From contig NZ_JBPPLY010000006.1 of NCBI RefSeq assembly GCF_051535215.1, positions 1 to 64,000 on the forward strand: 64,000 nt of DNA, written 5' to 3'. Source of the stretch: Nitrobacter sp051535215 (lineage in GTDB: Bacteria > Pseudomonadota > Alphaproteobacteria > Rhizobiales > Xanthobacteraceae). Both the position numbers and the translations under genes were made by a program. Below the pieces are notes generated by a model that was given only the letters and a program-made list of their open reading frames with translations, ran no database searches and had not been told where the DNA came from. Below are positions 1 to 10,959 of this stretch, piece by piece (the first letter of the stretch is position 1; each line of letters starts with the position of its first letter).

Positions 1-70
1 CGCGTCGGTTTCAAGATTCAGGCCGACGGCACCAAGGTGCGTGTCGCCAAGCGTTCGGGAGCGGAGATCG

Positions 71-78
<8 letters not shown>
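1..78 (+). CDS. rplX: 50S ribosomal protein L24, C-terminal end (partial)
   Basis: The first 25 codons read in frame 1 end in a TGA at 76-78 and give the basic tail RVGFKIQADGTKVRVAKRSG, which fits the C-terminus of L24, the assembly-initiator protein of the 50S subunit. The gene starts left of the window. Its last 8 bases overlap the ATG of the next gene at 71, and L5 is the normal downstream neighbour of L24 in the spc operon. The identification rests on this short tail plus its position. Confidence 0.85.
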
Positions 79-628
<550 letters not shown>

Positions 629-671
629 GACGCTGAGAGGCGCTCAGACGCGGAAAGGCAAGGAGCCAAGC

Positions 672-977
672 ATGGCAAAGAAGAGTTCGATCGAGAAGAA
701 CAACCGGCGCAGGCGGATGAACCGGAACGCGGCTGCGAAGCGCGCGCGGCTGAAGGCCATCATCGCCGACAAGACCAAGCCGATGGAGGAGCGCTTTGCG
801 GCCACCCTGAAGCTTGCCGAAATGCCGCGCAACTCGTCGGCGACCCGTATTCGCAACCGCTGCGAACTGACCGGACGTCCGCGTTCGAATTACCGCAAGA
901 ACAAGCTGAGCCGCATCGCGCTGCGCGATCTCGGCTCGCGGGGCCTGGTTCCCGGCCTCGTGAAGTCGAGCTGGTAA
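672..977 (+). CDS. rpsN: 30S ribosomal protein S14 (zinc-independent form)
   Basis: 101-residue S14, a small-subunit head protein. The C-terminal block RNRCELTGRPR...KNKLSRIALRD is the S14 signature. It has the full 101-residue length and only one cysteine, so it is the zinc-free (C-minus) type rather than the 61-residue zinc-ribbon type. A GGAG Shine-Dalgarno sits just before the ATG. It lies between L5 and S8, as in most proteobacterial spc operons. Confidence 0.98.
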   Translation: MAKKSSIEKNNRRRRMNRNAAAKRARLKAIIADKTKPMEERFAATLKLAEMPRNSSATRIRNRCELTGRPRSNYRKNKLSRIALRDLGSRGLVPGLVKSSW

Positions 978-990
978 GGAGGATCGCCAG

Positions 991-1389
991 ATGTCCACGC
1001 ACGATCCGATCAGCGATCTCATCACCCGCATCCGCAACGCGCAGATGCGTAACAAGTCCAAGGTTTCGACGCCGGGCTCGCGGATGCGCGCCAACGTGCT
1101 CGAAGTTCTCAAGAGCGAGGGCTACATCCGCGGCTACGCAAGCGTCGAGCATTCCTCGGGCCGCAGCGAGCTCGAGATCGAGCTGAAGTATTTCGACGGC
1201 GAGCCGGTGATCCGCGAGATCGAGCGCGTCTCCAGACCGGGCCGGCGGGTTTACGCTTCGGTGAAGAATCTGCCCCGCGTCAACAACGGGTTGGGAATTT
1301 CGGTGTTGTCGACGCCGAAGGGGATCATGGCCGATCACGATGCGCGCGATGCGAACGTGGGCGGCGAAGTTCTCTTTACGGTGTTCTAG
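991..1389 (+). CDS. rpsH: 30S ribosomal protein S8
   Basis: 132-residue S8, a primary 16S rRNA binder of the platform; in E. coli S8 is also the translational regulator of the spc operon. MSTHDPISDLITRIRNAQ is the characteristic N-terminus, and LSTPKGIMADHDARDANVGG forms the conserved C-terminal RNA-binding part. A very strong AAGGAGG Shine-Dalgarno lies 7-8 bases ahead of the ATG. The 13-base gap from rpsN indicates cotranscription. Confidence 0.98.
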   Translation: MSTHDPISDLITRIRNAQMRNKSKVSTPGSRMRANVLEVLKSEGYIRGYASVEHSSGRSELEIELKYFDGEPVIREIERVSRPGRRVYASVKNLPRVNNGLGISVLSTPKGIMADHDARDANVGGEVLFTVF

Positions 1390-1390
1390 T

Positions 1391-1433
1391 GCGCATGTCG
1401 CGAAAGTGGAAACCGGTTTTGCGACAACGCGCA
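1391..1433 (-). repeat. Dispersed AACCGGT-core intergenic repeat, copy A
   Basis: Inside the 68-base gap between rpsH and rplF lies an imperfect inverted repeat, GTCGCGAAA...TTTTGCGAC, around a central AACCGG. Read on the minus strand it shares the order AACCGGT, CC, CTT, CGC with copies at 9465 and 24040, so they appear to be one family in both orientations. Such short GC-rich repeats are common between genes in this bacterial group. A role such as mRNA structure is not shown here. Confidence 0.55.
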
Positions 1434-1457
1434 CAGACTAAGATGAAGGATTGAGCC

Positions 1458-1991
1458 ATGTCACGCATTGGCAAGAGGCCGGTCACGGTGCCGTCGGGTG
1501 TGACCGCGACCATCGAAGGGCAGACCGTCAAGATGAAGGGGCCGAAGGGTCAGCTTCAGTTCGTCGTCCATGACGATGTCGAGGTGAAGCTCGAGGACGG
1601 TGCGGTGAAGGTCGCGCCGCGATACGAGACCAACCGCGCGCAGGCGCTGTATGGCACGGCGCGCGCGCAGGTCGCCAACCTCGTCGCGGGTGTCACCAAG
1701 GGTTTCGAGAAGAAGCTCGAGATCGTCGGCGTCGGCTATCGCGCCGCCTTGCAGGGCAAGACCCTGCAGCTCGCGCTCGGCTACAGCCACGACGTCAACT
1801 ATGCGATCCCGGAAGGGATCACGATCGCGGTGCCCAAGCCGACCGAAATCACGATCACAGGCAATGATGCGCAGCGCGTCGGTCAGGTCGCGGCCGAGAT
1901 CCGCGGCTATCGTCCCCCTGAGCCCTATAAGGGCAAGGGCGTGAAGTACGCCGATGAAAAGATCTTCCGCAAGGAAGGCAAGAAGAAGTAA
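1458..1991 (+). CDS. rplF: 50S ribosomal protein L6
   Basis: 177-residue L6, located near the factor-binding stalk base. It starts MSRIGKRPVTVPSGV. The duplicated L6 fold is visible as two roughly 80-residue halves. The C-terminal signature near residues 146-165 reads AAEIRGYRPPEPYKGKGVKY. The length is standard for the family. It lies between S8 and L18 in the spc operon. Confidence 0.98.
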   Translation: MSRIGKRPVTVPSGVTATIEGQTVKMKGPKGQLQFVVHDDVEVKLEDGAVKVAPRYETNRAQALYGTARAQVANLVAGVTKGFEKKLEIVGVGYRAALQGKTLQLALGYSHDVNYAIPEGITIAVPKPTEITITGNDAQRVGQVAAEIRGYRPPEPYKGKGVKYADEKIFRKEGKKK

Positions 1992-2002
1992 CGGAGCCGG
2001 TC

Positions 2003-2365
2003 ATGTCGAAATTGAAGATTACGAATGCCCGGCGCAAGCAACGCGTGAGGCTGTCGTTGCGCCGCACCGCCAACGGCCGTCCGCGGCTGTCGGTGTTCCG
2101 CTCGTCGAAGCACATCTATGCCCAGGTCATCGACGACCAGAAGGGCGAGACGCTGGCGTCGGCGTCGTCGCTGGAGAAGACGATGCGCGAGGCGGGCAAC
2201 ACCGGCGCCAACATCGAGGCCGCCAAGGCGGTCGGCAAGCTCCTGGCGGAGCGGGCGGTGAAGAACGGCGTCAAGGAAGTGGTCTTCGATCGCGGCGGCT
2301 ATCTCTATCACGGTCGCGTCAAGGCTTTGGCCGATGCGGCCCGCGAGAGCGGCTTGAGTTTCTAA
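2003..2365 (+). CDS. rplR: 50S ribosomal protein L18
   Basis: 120-residue L18, a 5S rRNA-binding protein. The central motif RLSVFRSSKHIYAQVIDD and the C-terminal motif VVFDRGGYLYHGRVKALADA are typical. It begins 11 bases after L6, so it is cotranscribed. The start MSKLKITNARRKQRVR is basic, as expected for the RNA-binding tail. Confidence 0.98.
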   Translation: MSKLKITNARRKQRVRLSLRRTANGRPRLSVFRSSKHIYAQVIDDQKGETLASASSLEKTMREAGNTGANIEAAKAVGKLLAERAVKNGVKEVVFDRGGYLYHGRVKALADAARESGLSF

Positions 2366-2374
2366 ACGCGTAAA

Positions 2375-2412
2375 TCCGCGAGAGTGAAACGGGTTTTGCG
2401 ACAGGAATGCGC
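2375..2412 (-). repeat. Dispersed AACCGGT-core intergenic repeat, copy B (degenerate)
   Basis: The 111-base gap between rplR and rpsE contains CCGCGAGAGTGAAAC followed by GGGTTTTGCGACAGG, which closely matches copy A (1391-1433) in the same orientation. The stem is less perfect than in copy A. It sits inside an operon, so it is unlikely to be a strong terminator. Confidence 0.45.
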
Positions 2413-2476
2413 GTCTTGAGATTGGTATCGAACGGACAGGACGGGGCGGAAGCCTCACAAGGATCGGAAAAACACC

Positions 2477-3052
2477 ATGGCAGGTGAACGCGAACGCGGC
2501 GGACGCGAACGGAGCAGGGATCGCGAGGAGCGCGACAGCGAGTTCGTCGACAAGCTGGTCCACATCAATCGTGTGGCGAAGGTCGTCAAGGGTGGCAAGC
2601 GGTTCGGCTTCGCGGCGCTGGTCGTGATCGGCGACCAGAAGGGTCGCGTCGGCTTCGGTCACGGCAAGGCGCGCGAAGTTCCGGAGGCGATCCGCAAGGC
2701 GACGGAATCGGCCAAGCGCAATCTGACGCGCGTGGCGCTGCGCGAGGGACGGACGCTGCATCACGACATCGCGGGTCGTCACGGCGCAGGCCGCGTTTAT
2801 TTGCGCGCCGCGCCGGCCGGCACCGGGATCATCGCCGGCGGCCCGATGCGCGCCGTGTTCGAAACGCTCGGCATCCAGGACGTGGTTGCGAAGTCGGTCG
2901 GCTCATCCAATCCCTACAACATGGTTCGCGCGACCTTCGATGCGCTGAAGCATCTGGATTCGCCGCGCTCGGTCGCGGCCCGCCGCAACATCAAGGTATC
3001 CACGCTGCAGGCGCGCCGTGTCGGCGGCGACGTCGAAGCGGTTGCCGAATAA
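2477..3052 (+). CDS. rpsE: 30S ribosomal protein S5
   Basis: 191-residue S5, involved in decoding accuracy and mRNA unwinding at the entry channel. After a charged N-terminal tail rich in Arg and Glu, the double-stranded RNA-binding motif VAKVVKGGKRFGFAALVVIG appears near residues 35-54. The C-terminal ribosomal fold includes PAGTGIIAGGPMRAVFE. The Arg/Glu-rich tail of about 25 residues is typical of rhizobial S5. The gene lies between L18 and L30. Confidence 0.98.
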   Translation: MAGERERGGRERSRDREERDSEFVDKLVHINRVAKVVKGGKRFGFAALVVIGDQKGRVGFGHGKAREVPEAIRKATESAKRNLTRVALREGRTLHHDIAGRHGAGRVYLRAAPAGTGIIAGGPMRAVFETLGIQDVVAKSVGSSNPYNMVRATFDALKHLDSPRSVAARRNIKVSTLQARRVGGDVEAVAE

Positions 3053-3121
3053 TGAGGCTGAGCCGGAGCGGCGGTCGCCGATCCGATCAACCAGCCGGAC
3101 AGCACTTTTGGAGTGAGGACG

Positions 3122-3328
3122 ATGGCCAAGACTGCGAATAAGGCCGCAAAGACGATCAAGGTCGAGCAGACCGGCAGCGCGATCCGCCGCCAGCACGCGC
3201 AGCGTTCGACGCTGATCGGGCTCAGGCTCAACAAGATCGGCCGGGTCGCCGAGTTGCAGGACACGCCCGAGGTTCGCGGCATGATCGCGAAGGTTCAGCA
3301 CATCGTCAGGGTAATCGACGAGAAATAA
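3122..3328 (+). CDS. rpmD: 50S ribosomal protein L30
   Basis: 68-residue L30. The signature IRRQHAQRSTLIGLRLNKIG and the C-terminal GMIAKVQHIVRV are typical of the bacterial short form. The ATG at 3122 (MAKTANKAAKTIK) is preferred over an in-frame GTG at 3113 because the GGAG/GAGGA ribosome binding bases lie between the two. It stands between S5 and L15, the standard position. Confidence 0.95.
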   Translation: MAKTANKAAKTIKVEQTGSAIRRQHAQRSTLIGLRLNKIGRVAELQDTPEVRGMIAKVQHIVRVIDEK

Positions 3329-3416
3329 CGATTTGCCGTCACGCCCGGCCCGGTGCCGGGACAGAGACGTGGATGGCCGGAGAGCCCGGCACGGCGGACA
3401 TGACGAGGACGCGACA

Positions 3417-3902
3417 ATGAAACTCAGCGATATCGCCGACAACGCAGGCTCGCGGAAGAAGCGTATGCGGATCGGCCGGGGTATCGGCTCCGGCAAGGGC
3501 AAGACCGGCGGCCGTGGCGGCAAGGGTCAGACCGCGCGCTCTGGCGTGCGCATCAAGGGCTTTGAGGGCGGCCAGATGCCGCTGCATCGCCGTCTGCCGA
3601 AGCGCGGCTTCACTAATATTTTCCGGCTCGAGTTCGCCGAGATCAATCTCGACCGGCTCCAGGCCGCGATCGACGCCGGTTCGATCAACGCGAAGGAGAC
3701 CGTCAACGCCGAGGCGCTGGTGAAGTCCGGCGTGGTGCGGCGCGCCAGGGACGGAATCCGCCTGCTCGGTCGCGGCGAGATCAAGGCGAAACTCACCATC
3801 GAGGTTCATGGCGCCTCGAAGTCCGCCATCGCGTCGGTCGAGAAGGCCGGCGGCTCGGTGAAAATCCTTGCGCCGAAAAAGGACGAGGGCGAGGCGGCAT
3901 AA
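3417..3902 (+). CDS. rplO: 50S ribosomal protein L15
   Basis: 161-residue L15, an early 50S assembly protein. MKLSDIADNAGSRKKRMRIG is followed by the glycine-rich stretch GRGIGSGKGKTGGRGGKGQ, the classic flexible extension that runs into the ribosome core. The globular C-terminal half ends in an Asp/Glu-rich tail. The ATG at 3417 is chosen because it begins the conserved MKL; an in-frame upstream start would add 28 unrelated residues. Confidence 0.97.
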   Translation: MKLSDIADNAGSRKKRMRIGRGIGSGKGKTGGRGGKGQTARSGVRIKGFEGGQMPLHRRLPKRGFTNIFRLEFAEINLDRLQAAIDAGSINAKETVNAEALVKSGVVRRARDGIRLLGRGEIKAKLTIEVHGASKSAIASVEKAGGSVKILAPKKDEGEAA

Positions 3903-4048
3903 CATCTGCGTCATCGCCTGCTTTGGCGTGCAACACCAGACTTGCGAATGGTAGATTTATCGAGAGCCGAGCACCACAAGAGGTTTGACGTCTGCCGAGT
4001 GCCCACCGCGGAGCATGACGGCAAGGTTGGCGCGGGAGAAAGCTGAAT

Positions 4049-5380
<1,332 letters not shown>

Positions 5381-5652
5381 TTCGGCGTCCGCCGGACGGT
5401 CGTGCCGGTGCGCTCACACGAGGCGCAACTATCCGATGCGGCTGCGCAGCATGGCTCCTTGTCACTGATCCCGGACTGAGGGTCAGCACAGATTCATGGC
5501 AGCCTTCCCCCCGCCGTGCTTGGTATTTCATTGATCGCCTATGGCAACGTGGCTTATGAGTTTACGTGAGGATCGGCGCTGATGTGTCCCGTTCCCACTA
5601 TCGAAACGCGGGTGCGCGGCCGCTCGCTCAACTGGCGAGGGGGCATTTCGTC
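5381..5652 (+). other. Gap between secY and adk
   Basis: No convincing coding frame and no terminator-like hairpin with a T-run were seen in these 272 bases. The gap is probably untranslated operon sequence, since secY and adk are normally cotranscribed. Confidence 0.5.
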
Positions 5653-6273
5653 ATGAGACTGATTCTTCTCGGACCGCCGGGGGCAGGGAAGGGAACCCAG
5701 GCGCAACTCCTGATCCACGATTACGGAATCGTTCAGCTCTCCACCGGCGACATGCTGCGCGCGGCTGTCGCCGCCGGCACCCCGGTCGGCCTCAAGGCGA
5801 AGGACATCATGGCGAGCGGCGGGCTGGTTCCCGACGACGTCGTCATCGGTATCATTTCCGATCGGCTCGACCAGCCGGATGCGACCCGCGGTTTCATCCT
5901 GGACGGCTTTCCGCGCACCGTACCGCAGGCCGAAGCGCTGGACCAGCTGCTCGACTCAAAGAAGCTCAATCTCGATGCCGCGATCGAACTTCGCGTCGAT
6001 GAGCGCGCGCTGTTGCAGCGTGTGGAAAGCCGGGTCGCGGAAATGAAGGCGCGGGGAGAGCAGGTGCGTTCCGATGATACGCCCGAGGTGCTCTCGAAGC
6101 GCCTGGCGAGCTATCGGACGCTGACCGAGCCGCTCATTCGCTACTATTCGGAGCGCGGCAAGCTCCTGACCGTTGACGGCATGATGGCTGTCGAGGATGT
6201 CACGCGGGATATCCGCCGCGTCCTGAGGCGGTCGGGGGTCCCGATGTCGAAATTCGGCGTCCGCAGGTGGTAA
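5653..6273 (+). CDS. adk: Adenylate kinase (short, zinc-free form)
   Basis: 206-residue adenylate kinase converting ATP plus AMP to two ADP in the cytosol. The P-loop GPPGAGKGTQ is at residues 7-16, the AMP-site block LSTGDMLRAA follows near 31, and FILDGFPRT lies near 80-88. The LID region is short and has no Cys4 zinc site, as in other rhizobial enzymes. The ATG at 5653 directly precedes the conserved RLILLGPPG; an in-frame extension upstream has no family support. It is the usual gene after secY. Confidence 0.97.
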   Translation: MRLILLGPPGAGKGTQAQLLIHDYGIVQLSTGDMLRAAVAAGTPVGLKAKDIMASGGLVPDDVVIGIISDRLDQPDATRGFILDGFPRTVPQAEALDQLLDSKKLNLDAAIELRVDERALLQRVESRVAEMKARGEQVRSDDTPEVLSKRLASYRTLTEPLIRYYSERGKLLTVDGMMAVEDVTRDIRRVLRRSGVPMSKFGVRRW

Positions 6274-6416
6274 GGCCGCCGGAAATTGATCCCAAAAGCG
6301 TACTAAATCCCGAGATCGCCCCGACGGTTTGTCGTTCCGGCGGGGAACGGTAGGGGAAAGCGAGCAAAAAGGCGGTCAAAAGAGTCACGAAAAAGCGAGC
6401 AAATGGCGCGAAACGG

Positions 6417-6445
6417 TTGACGAAACGATACTAAATCCCTAATAA
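6417..6445 (+). promoter_or_regulatory. Sigma-70-like promoter of the rpsM-rpsK-rpoA-rplQ operon
   Basis: TTGACG at 6417-6422 and TAATAA at 6440-6445 are separated by exactly 17 bases, in an AT-richer stretch of the 314-base gap between adk and rpsM. This is close to the housekeeping consensus. It would leave a leader of about 135 bases before the rpsM GTG, room for ribosomal-protein feedback control. Nothing else recognisable was seen in the gap. Confidence 0.7.
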
Positions 6446-6587
6446 GCGGTCATCCAGCGGATCGTTTGAGACGATGCCGGGCCCCAGGATTGCGCGGGTC
6501 GGGCGTCGTGTTCGTGTTTGAGGATACCCGCCTGAAATATCGAAGGAAAGGCTGGCCCGTCGAGGGCCGGTGACAGGAGAAAAGTCT

Positions 6588-6956
<369 letters not shown>

Positions 6957-7076
6957 CGAAAGCGATAAGCGAACGGGAACAGCGGATAGTCGTTTCTATC
7001 GCTGCTTTGCTGTTCGCTACCCGCTGGTGGAGCCGCTGGCATTACGGCGGCGTTGAGATCACAGGAAAGGCTGACA

Positions 7077-7469
7077 ATGGGTAAGGAAGCTGCGACACGC
7101 GTGCGCCGCCGCGAACGCAAGAACATCGCATCCGGCATCGCGCATGTGAATTCGTCGTTCAACAACACGACCATCACCATCACCGACGCGCAGGGCAACA
7201 CCATCGCCTGGTCGTCGGCCGGAACGATGGGCTTCAAGGGATCGCGCAAATCGACGCCGTATGCCGCGCAGGTTGCTGCGGAAGACGTTTCCAAGAAGGC
7301 GCAGGAGCACGGGATGCGCACCCTGGAGGTCGAGGTGGCCGGTCCGGGGTCGGGCCGCGAATCGGCGCTGCGCGCGCTGCAGGCCGCGGGCTTTACCGTC
7401 ACCTCGATCCGCGACGTGACCGCGATACCGCATAACGGTTGCCGCCCGCGCAAGCGCCGGCGCGTCTGA
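7077..7469 (+). CDS. rpsK: 30S ribosomal protein S11
   Basis: 130-residue S11 of the small-subunit platform. NIASGIAHVNSSFNNTTITI and the end IRDVTAIPHNGCRPRKRRRV are near-invariant family motifs. The ATG at 7077 follows AGGAAAGGCTGAC. The gene lies between S13 and rpoA in the alpha operon. Confidence 0.98.
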   Translation: MGKEAATRVRRRERKNIASGIAHVNSSFNNTTITITDAQGNTIAWSSAGTMGFKGSRKSTPYAAQVAAEDVSKKAQEHGMRTLEVEVAGPGSGRESALRALQAAGFTVTSIRDVTAIPHNGCRPRKRRRV

Positions 7470-7564
7470 TATTCCGGCCGCGGGCGTTTGGTTGTCCGCG
7501 CAGGTTCAAGACCTATTATCGCGCGGGTTGATCCGCGCCCTCCAACGCCAGAGATCTTGATGGC

Positions 7565-8596
7565 ATGGGTGATACAGTGACGATCCAGAAAAATTGGCAA
7601 GAACTGATTCGGCCGAGCAAGCTGCAGGTCGTTCCCGGCAGCGACCCCTCGCGCTTCGCAACCCTGATCGCAGAGCCGCTCGAGCGCGGCTTCGGTCAGA
7701 CGCTCGGCAATGCGCTGCGGCGCATCCTGCTGTCGTCGCTGCAGGGCGCCGCGGTGCAGTCGGTGCACATCGACGGCGTGCTGCACGAGTTCTCCTCGAT
7801 CGCCGGCGTTCGCGAGGACGTCACCGACATCGTGCTGAACATCAAGGACATCTCGATCAAGATGCAGGGCGAAGGCCCCAAGCGCATGGTCGTGAAGAAG
7901 CAGGGACCGGGCACCGTCACCGCAGGCGACATCCAGACCGTCGGCGACATCGTGGTGCTCAATCCCGAGCTTCAGATCTGCACCCTCGACGACGGCGCCG
8001 AGATCCGCATGGAGTTCACCGTCGCCAACGGGAAGGGCTACATCGCCGCCGAGCGCAACCGGCCTGAGGACGCGCCGATCGGCCTGATTCCGGTCGACAG
8101 CCTGTATTCGCCCGTGCGCAAGGTGTCCTACAAGGTCGAGAATACCCGCGAGGGCCAGATCCTCGACTACGACAAGCTGACGATGACGATCGAGACCAAT
8201 GGCGGCGTGACGCCGGAGGACGCCGTGGCCTTCGCCGCGCGTATCCTGCAGGATCAGCTCAACGTCTTCGTCAACTTCGAGGAGCCGCGCAAGGAAGTTA
8301 CCACCGAGATCATTCCGGATCTGGCGTTCAACCCGGCCTTCCTCAAGAAGGTGGACGAACTGGAATTGTCGGTGCGCTCGGCGAACTGCCTGAAGAACGA
8401 CAACATCGTCTATATCGGCGACCTGGTGCAGAAGTCGGAAGCGGAGATGCTGCGGACGCCGAACTTCGGCCGCAAGTCGCTGAACGAAATCAAGGAAGTG
8501 CTGGCCCAGATGGGGCTGCATCTCGGCATGGAAGTGCCCGGCTGGCCGCCGGAGAATATCGACGAGCTGGCCAAGCGCTTCGAGGATCATTACTGA
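7565..8596 (+). CDS. rpoA: DNA-directed RNA polymerase subunit alpha
   Basis: 343-residue alpha subunit. The N-terminal assembly domain (about 1-235) contains ERGFGQTLGNALRRILLSSL near 38-57. The C-terminal domain (about 255-330) contains the DNA/UP-element-binding helix region SVRSANCLKNDNIVYIGDL and NFGRKSLNEIKEVL. It dimerises to nucleate polymerase assembly. It is cotranscribed with rpsM, rpsK and rplQ. Confidence 0.99.
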   Translation: MGDTVTIQKNWQELIRPSKLQVVPGSDPSRFATLIAEPLERGFGQTLGNALRRILLSSLQGAAVQSVHIDGVLHEFSSIAGVREDVTDIVLNIKDISIKMQGEGPKRMVVKKQGPGTVTAGDIQTVGDIVVLNPELQICTLDDGAEIRMEFTVANGKGYIAAERNRPEDAPIGLIPVDSLYSPVRKVSYKVENTREGQILDYDKLTMTIETNGGVTPEDAVAFAARILQDQLNVFVNFEEPRKEVTTEIIPDLAFNPAFLKKVDELELSVRSANCLKNDNIVYIGDLVQKSEAEMLRTPNFGRKSLNEIKEVLAQMGLHLGMEVPGWPPENIDELAKRFEDHY

Positions 8597-8789
8597 GTGC
8601 TCTGCCATTCCGGGGCTAAGCCTTGAGGCTCGAACCCGGAATTCAGAAATTAATCGGATCTGTTTTCCGGATTTCGGATCACTGCCCTGCAGTGTCCGGA
8701 ACGGAAGCGGGTTCACCGGGCGAACGCAGGATGCCCGCCTGCATTGGATGTCCGACCCCGCGGTCGCGACAAGGATTGAGGAAAGAGAC

Positions 8790-9206
8790 ATGCGTCACGG
8801 CAAGGTTCACCGTAAACTCAACCGCACCGCGGAGCATCGCAAGGCGATGTTCGCCAACATGGCGGCGTCGCTTATCAAGCATGAGCAGATCGTCACCACG
8901 CTGCCGAAGGCGAAGGAGTTGCGTCCGATCGTCGAGAAACTCGTGACGCTCGGCAAGAAGGGCGGTCTCGACAAGCGTCGTCAGGCGATCAGCGAGATGC
9001 GCGACGTCGATCAGGTGAGGAAGCTGTTCGACGTGCTGGCGTCCCGCTACAAGGATCGTCAGGGCGGCTACACCCGCATCATCAAGGCCGGCTTCCGTTA
9101 CGGCGACAATGCGCCGATGGCAGTGATCGAGTTTGTCGATCGCGACTTCGATGCCAAGGGCCAAGACTCCGGTCCGGTGCAGGAGAAGGTCGCCGAGGAG
9201 GACTGA
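8790..9206 (+). CDS. rplQ: 50S ribosomal protein L17
   Basis: 138-residue L17. MRHGKVHRKLNRTAEHRKAM is the invariant N-terminus, so the ATG at 8790 is the start, with GAAAGAG just ahead of it. The C-terminal Asp-rich tail is typical of alphaproteobacterial members. It is the last gene of the alpha operon and is followed 30 bases later by a terminator. Confidence 0.98.
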   Translation: MRHGKVHRKLNRTAEHRKAMFANMAASLIKHEQIVTTLPKAKELRPIVEKLVTLGKKGGLDKRRQAISEMRDVDQVRKLFDVLASRYKDRQGGYTRIIKAGFRYGDNAPMAVIEFVDRDFDAKGQDSGPVQEKVAEED

Positions 9207-9236
9207 CCTTCCGCGGTATCCAGAAGACATCGAAAG

Positions 9237-9262
9237 CGGCGCGTTAAGCGCCGTTTTTGTTT
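9237..9262 (+). terminator. Rho-independent terminator after rplQ
   Basis: Perfect stem CGGCGC (9237-9242) and GCGCCG (9248-9253) with loop GTTAA, followed at once by TTTTTGTTT. It ends the alpha operon. Confidence 0.9.
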
Positions 9263-9464
9263 ATGGCCGGCGACTTTATATAGCTGGCGACGTCATTCGG
9301 TCCATGACTGACGGCGGCCCTTGACCCGAATCGCAAGCTTTATCGAGCTGCGCCGGAACCTCGATGCGCCTTGCGGAGGCTGAAATCGGGGCGAGTCATC
9401 TTCGGAGACCGTTCCGCCTTCGACGAAATCGAAAGCGACTTCATGACTTTGATTTGAGGTGTTT

Positions 9465-9502
9465 CTTCGCACGAGCCGATGCCCACTTCGTTCGAAAACG
9501 TT
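9465..9502 (+). repeat. Dispersed AACCGGT-core intergenic repeat, copy C
   Basis: CTTCGCACGAGCCGATGCCC followed by ACTTCGTTCGAAAACG, in the 290-base gap before the DegP-like gene. It aligns with copies at 24040 and 50588 in the same orientation and with copies A and B in the opposite one. The rest of the gap holds no gene that I can support. Confidence 0.6.
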
Positions 9503-9552
9503 ATATTGCACCGCCGGACGACCTAATTCCGTTCGTTTTCCGAGAGGCCTCG

Positions 9553-10959
9553 ATGTTCCGAATCAGTGCTTTGCTTGCGGCGGCTCTGTGCGCTGTCGTC
9601 CTCACCGGCAGCGTCAATCCTGCGACGGCGCAGGATCGCCGCGTGCCGGCTTCCCAGGCCGAGCTTCGCCTGTCCTTTGCGCCGATCGTGCAGCGGGTCG
9701 CGCCGGCGGTGGTCAACGTCTACGCCGCCAAGGTGATCCAGAACCGCAATCCGCTTCTCGACGATCCGATCTTTCGCCGCTTCTTCGGCGTTCCCGGCCA
9801 GCAGCCCGAACAGATGCAGCGTTCGCTCGGCTCCGGCGTGATGGTCGATCCGTCCGGCCTCGTCGTGACCAACAATCACGTCATCGAAGGCGCGGACCAG
9901 GTCAAGGTCGCCCTGGCCGACAAGCGCGAGTTCGAAGCCGAGATCGTGCTCAAGGACACGCGGACCGACCTCGCGATCCTGCGGCTGAAAAATGTACATG
10001 AGAAGTTTCCGACGCTCGATTTCGCCAATTCGGATGAGTTGCAGGTCGGCGACATGGTCATCGCAATCGGAAACCCCTTCGGCGTCGGTCAGACGGTGAC
10101 GCACGGCATCGTGTCGGCGCTTGCGCGCACGCAGGTCGGCATCACCGACTATCAGTTCTTCATCCAGACCGATGCGGCGATCAATCCGGGCAATTCGGGC
10201 GGCGCGCTGGTCGACATGACCGGTCATCTTGTCGGCATCAACACGGCGATTTTCTCGCGCTCGGGCGGATCGCAAGGTATCGGCTTTGCGATTCCGGCCA
10301 ACATGGTGCGGGTCGTCGTGGCCTCCGCCAAGAATGGCGGCAAGGCCGTGAAGCGGCCCTGGCTCGGCGCGCGGCTGCAGGCGGTGACGCCGGAAATCGC
10401 CGAAACCATCGGCCTCAAGGCACCTGCCGGCGCGCTGGTCGCGAGCGTCACGCCGGGAAGTCCGGCAGCGCGGGCAGGGCTCAAGCTCTCCGACCTGATC
10501 GTGTCGATCGACGGACAGCCCGTCGAGGATCCCAATGCCTTCGATTATCGCTTCGCCACGCGGCCGCTGGGTGGCACCTCGCAGATCGAGGTCCAGCGCA
10601 ACGGGAGGCCGGTCAAGCTCACCGTTGCACTGGAAACCGCGCCGGACACTGGCCGCGACGAGATCACGATCACCAAGCCGTCGCCGTTTCAGGGTGCGAA
10701 GGTTGCCAACATCTCGCCGGCACTCGCCGACGAACTTCATCTCGATCCCGGCGCGGAGGGCGTCGTGGTCACCGCGCTGGTGGACGATGGAATGGCCGCG
10801 AGCGTCGGCTTCATGAAGGGCGACATCATTTTGGCGGTCAACAACAAGAAGATCGCCAGGACGGCTGATCTCGAACGGGCCGTCAGTGAGGCCGGGCGGC
10901 TCTGGCGGATCACGTTGCTGCGCGGCGGCCAGCAGATTCAAGTCATGCTCGGCGGATGA
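9553..10959 (+). CDS. DegP/HtrA-type periplasmic serine protease with two PDZ domains
   Basis: 468 residues. A Sec signal peptide (MFRISALLAAALCAVV, cleavage near ATAQ) is followed by a trypsin-like domain with the full triad: His109 in TNNHVIEGA, Asp139 in TRTDLAIL, Ser215 in NPGNSGGAL. Two PDZ domains follow at about 275-365 and 385-465, including VASVTPGSPAARAGLKLSDLI. The family degrades or refolds misfolded envelope proteins in the periplasm. The ATG at 9553 is chosen because it starts the signal peptide; upstream in-frame codons do not look like protein. Its stop overlaps the start of rarA by 4 bases. Confidence 0.93.
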   Translation: MFRISALLAAALCAVVLTGSVNPATAQDRRVPASQAELRLSFAPIVQRVAPAVVNVYAAKVIQNRNPLLDDPIFRRFFGVPGQQPEQMQRSLGSGVMVDPSGLVVTNNHVIEGADQVKVALADKREFEAEIVLKDTRTDLAILRLKNVHEKFPTLDFANSDELQVGDMVIAIGNPFGVGQTVTHGIVSALARTQVGITDYQFFIQTDAAINPGNSGGALVDMTGHLVGINTAIFSRSGGSQGIGFAIPANMVRVVVASAKNGGKAVKRPWLGARLQAVTPEIAETIGLKAPAGALVASVTPGSPAARAGLKLSDLIVSIDGQPVEDPNAFDYRFATRPLGGTSQIEVQRNGRPVKLTVALETAPDTGRDEITITKPSPFQGAKVANISPALADELHLDPGAEGVVVTALVDDGMAASVGFMKGDIILAVNNKKIARTADLERAVSEAGRLWRITLLRGGQQIQVMLGG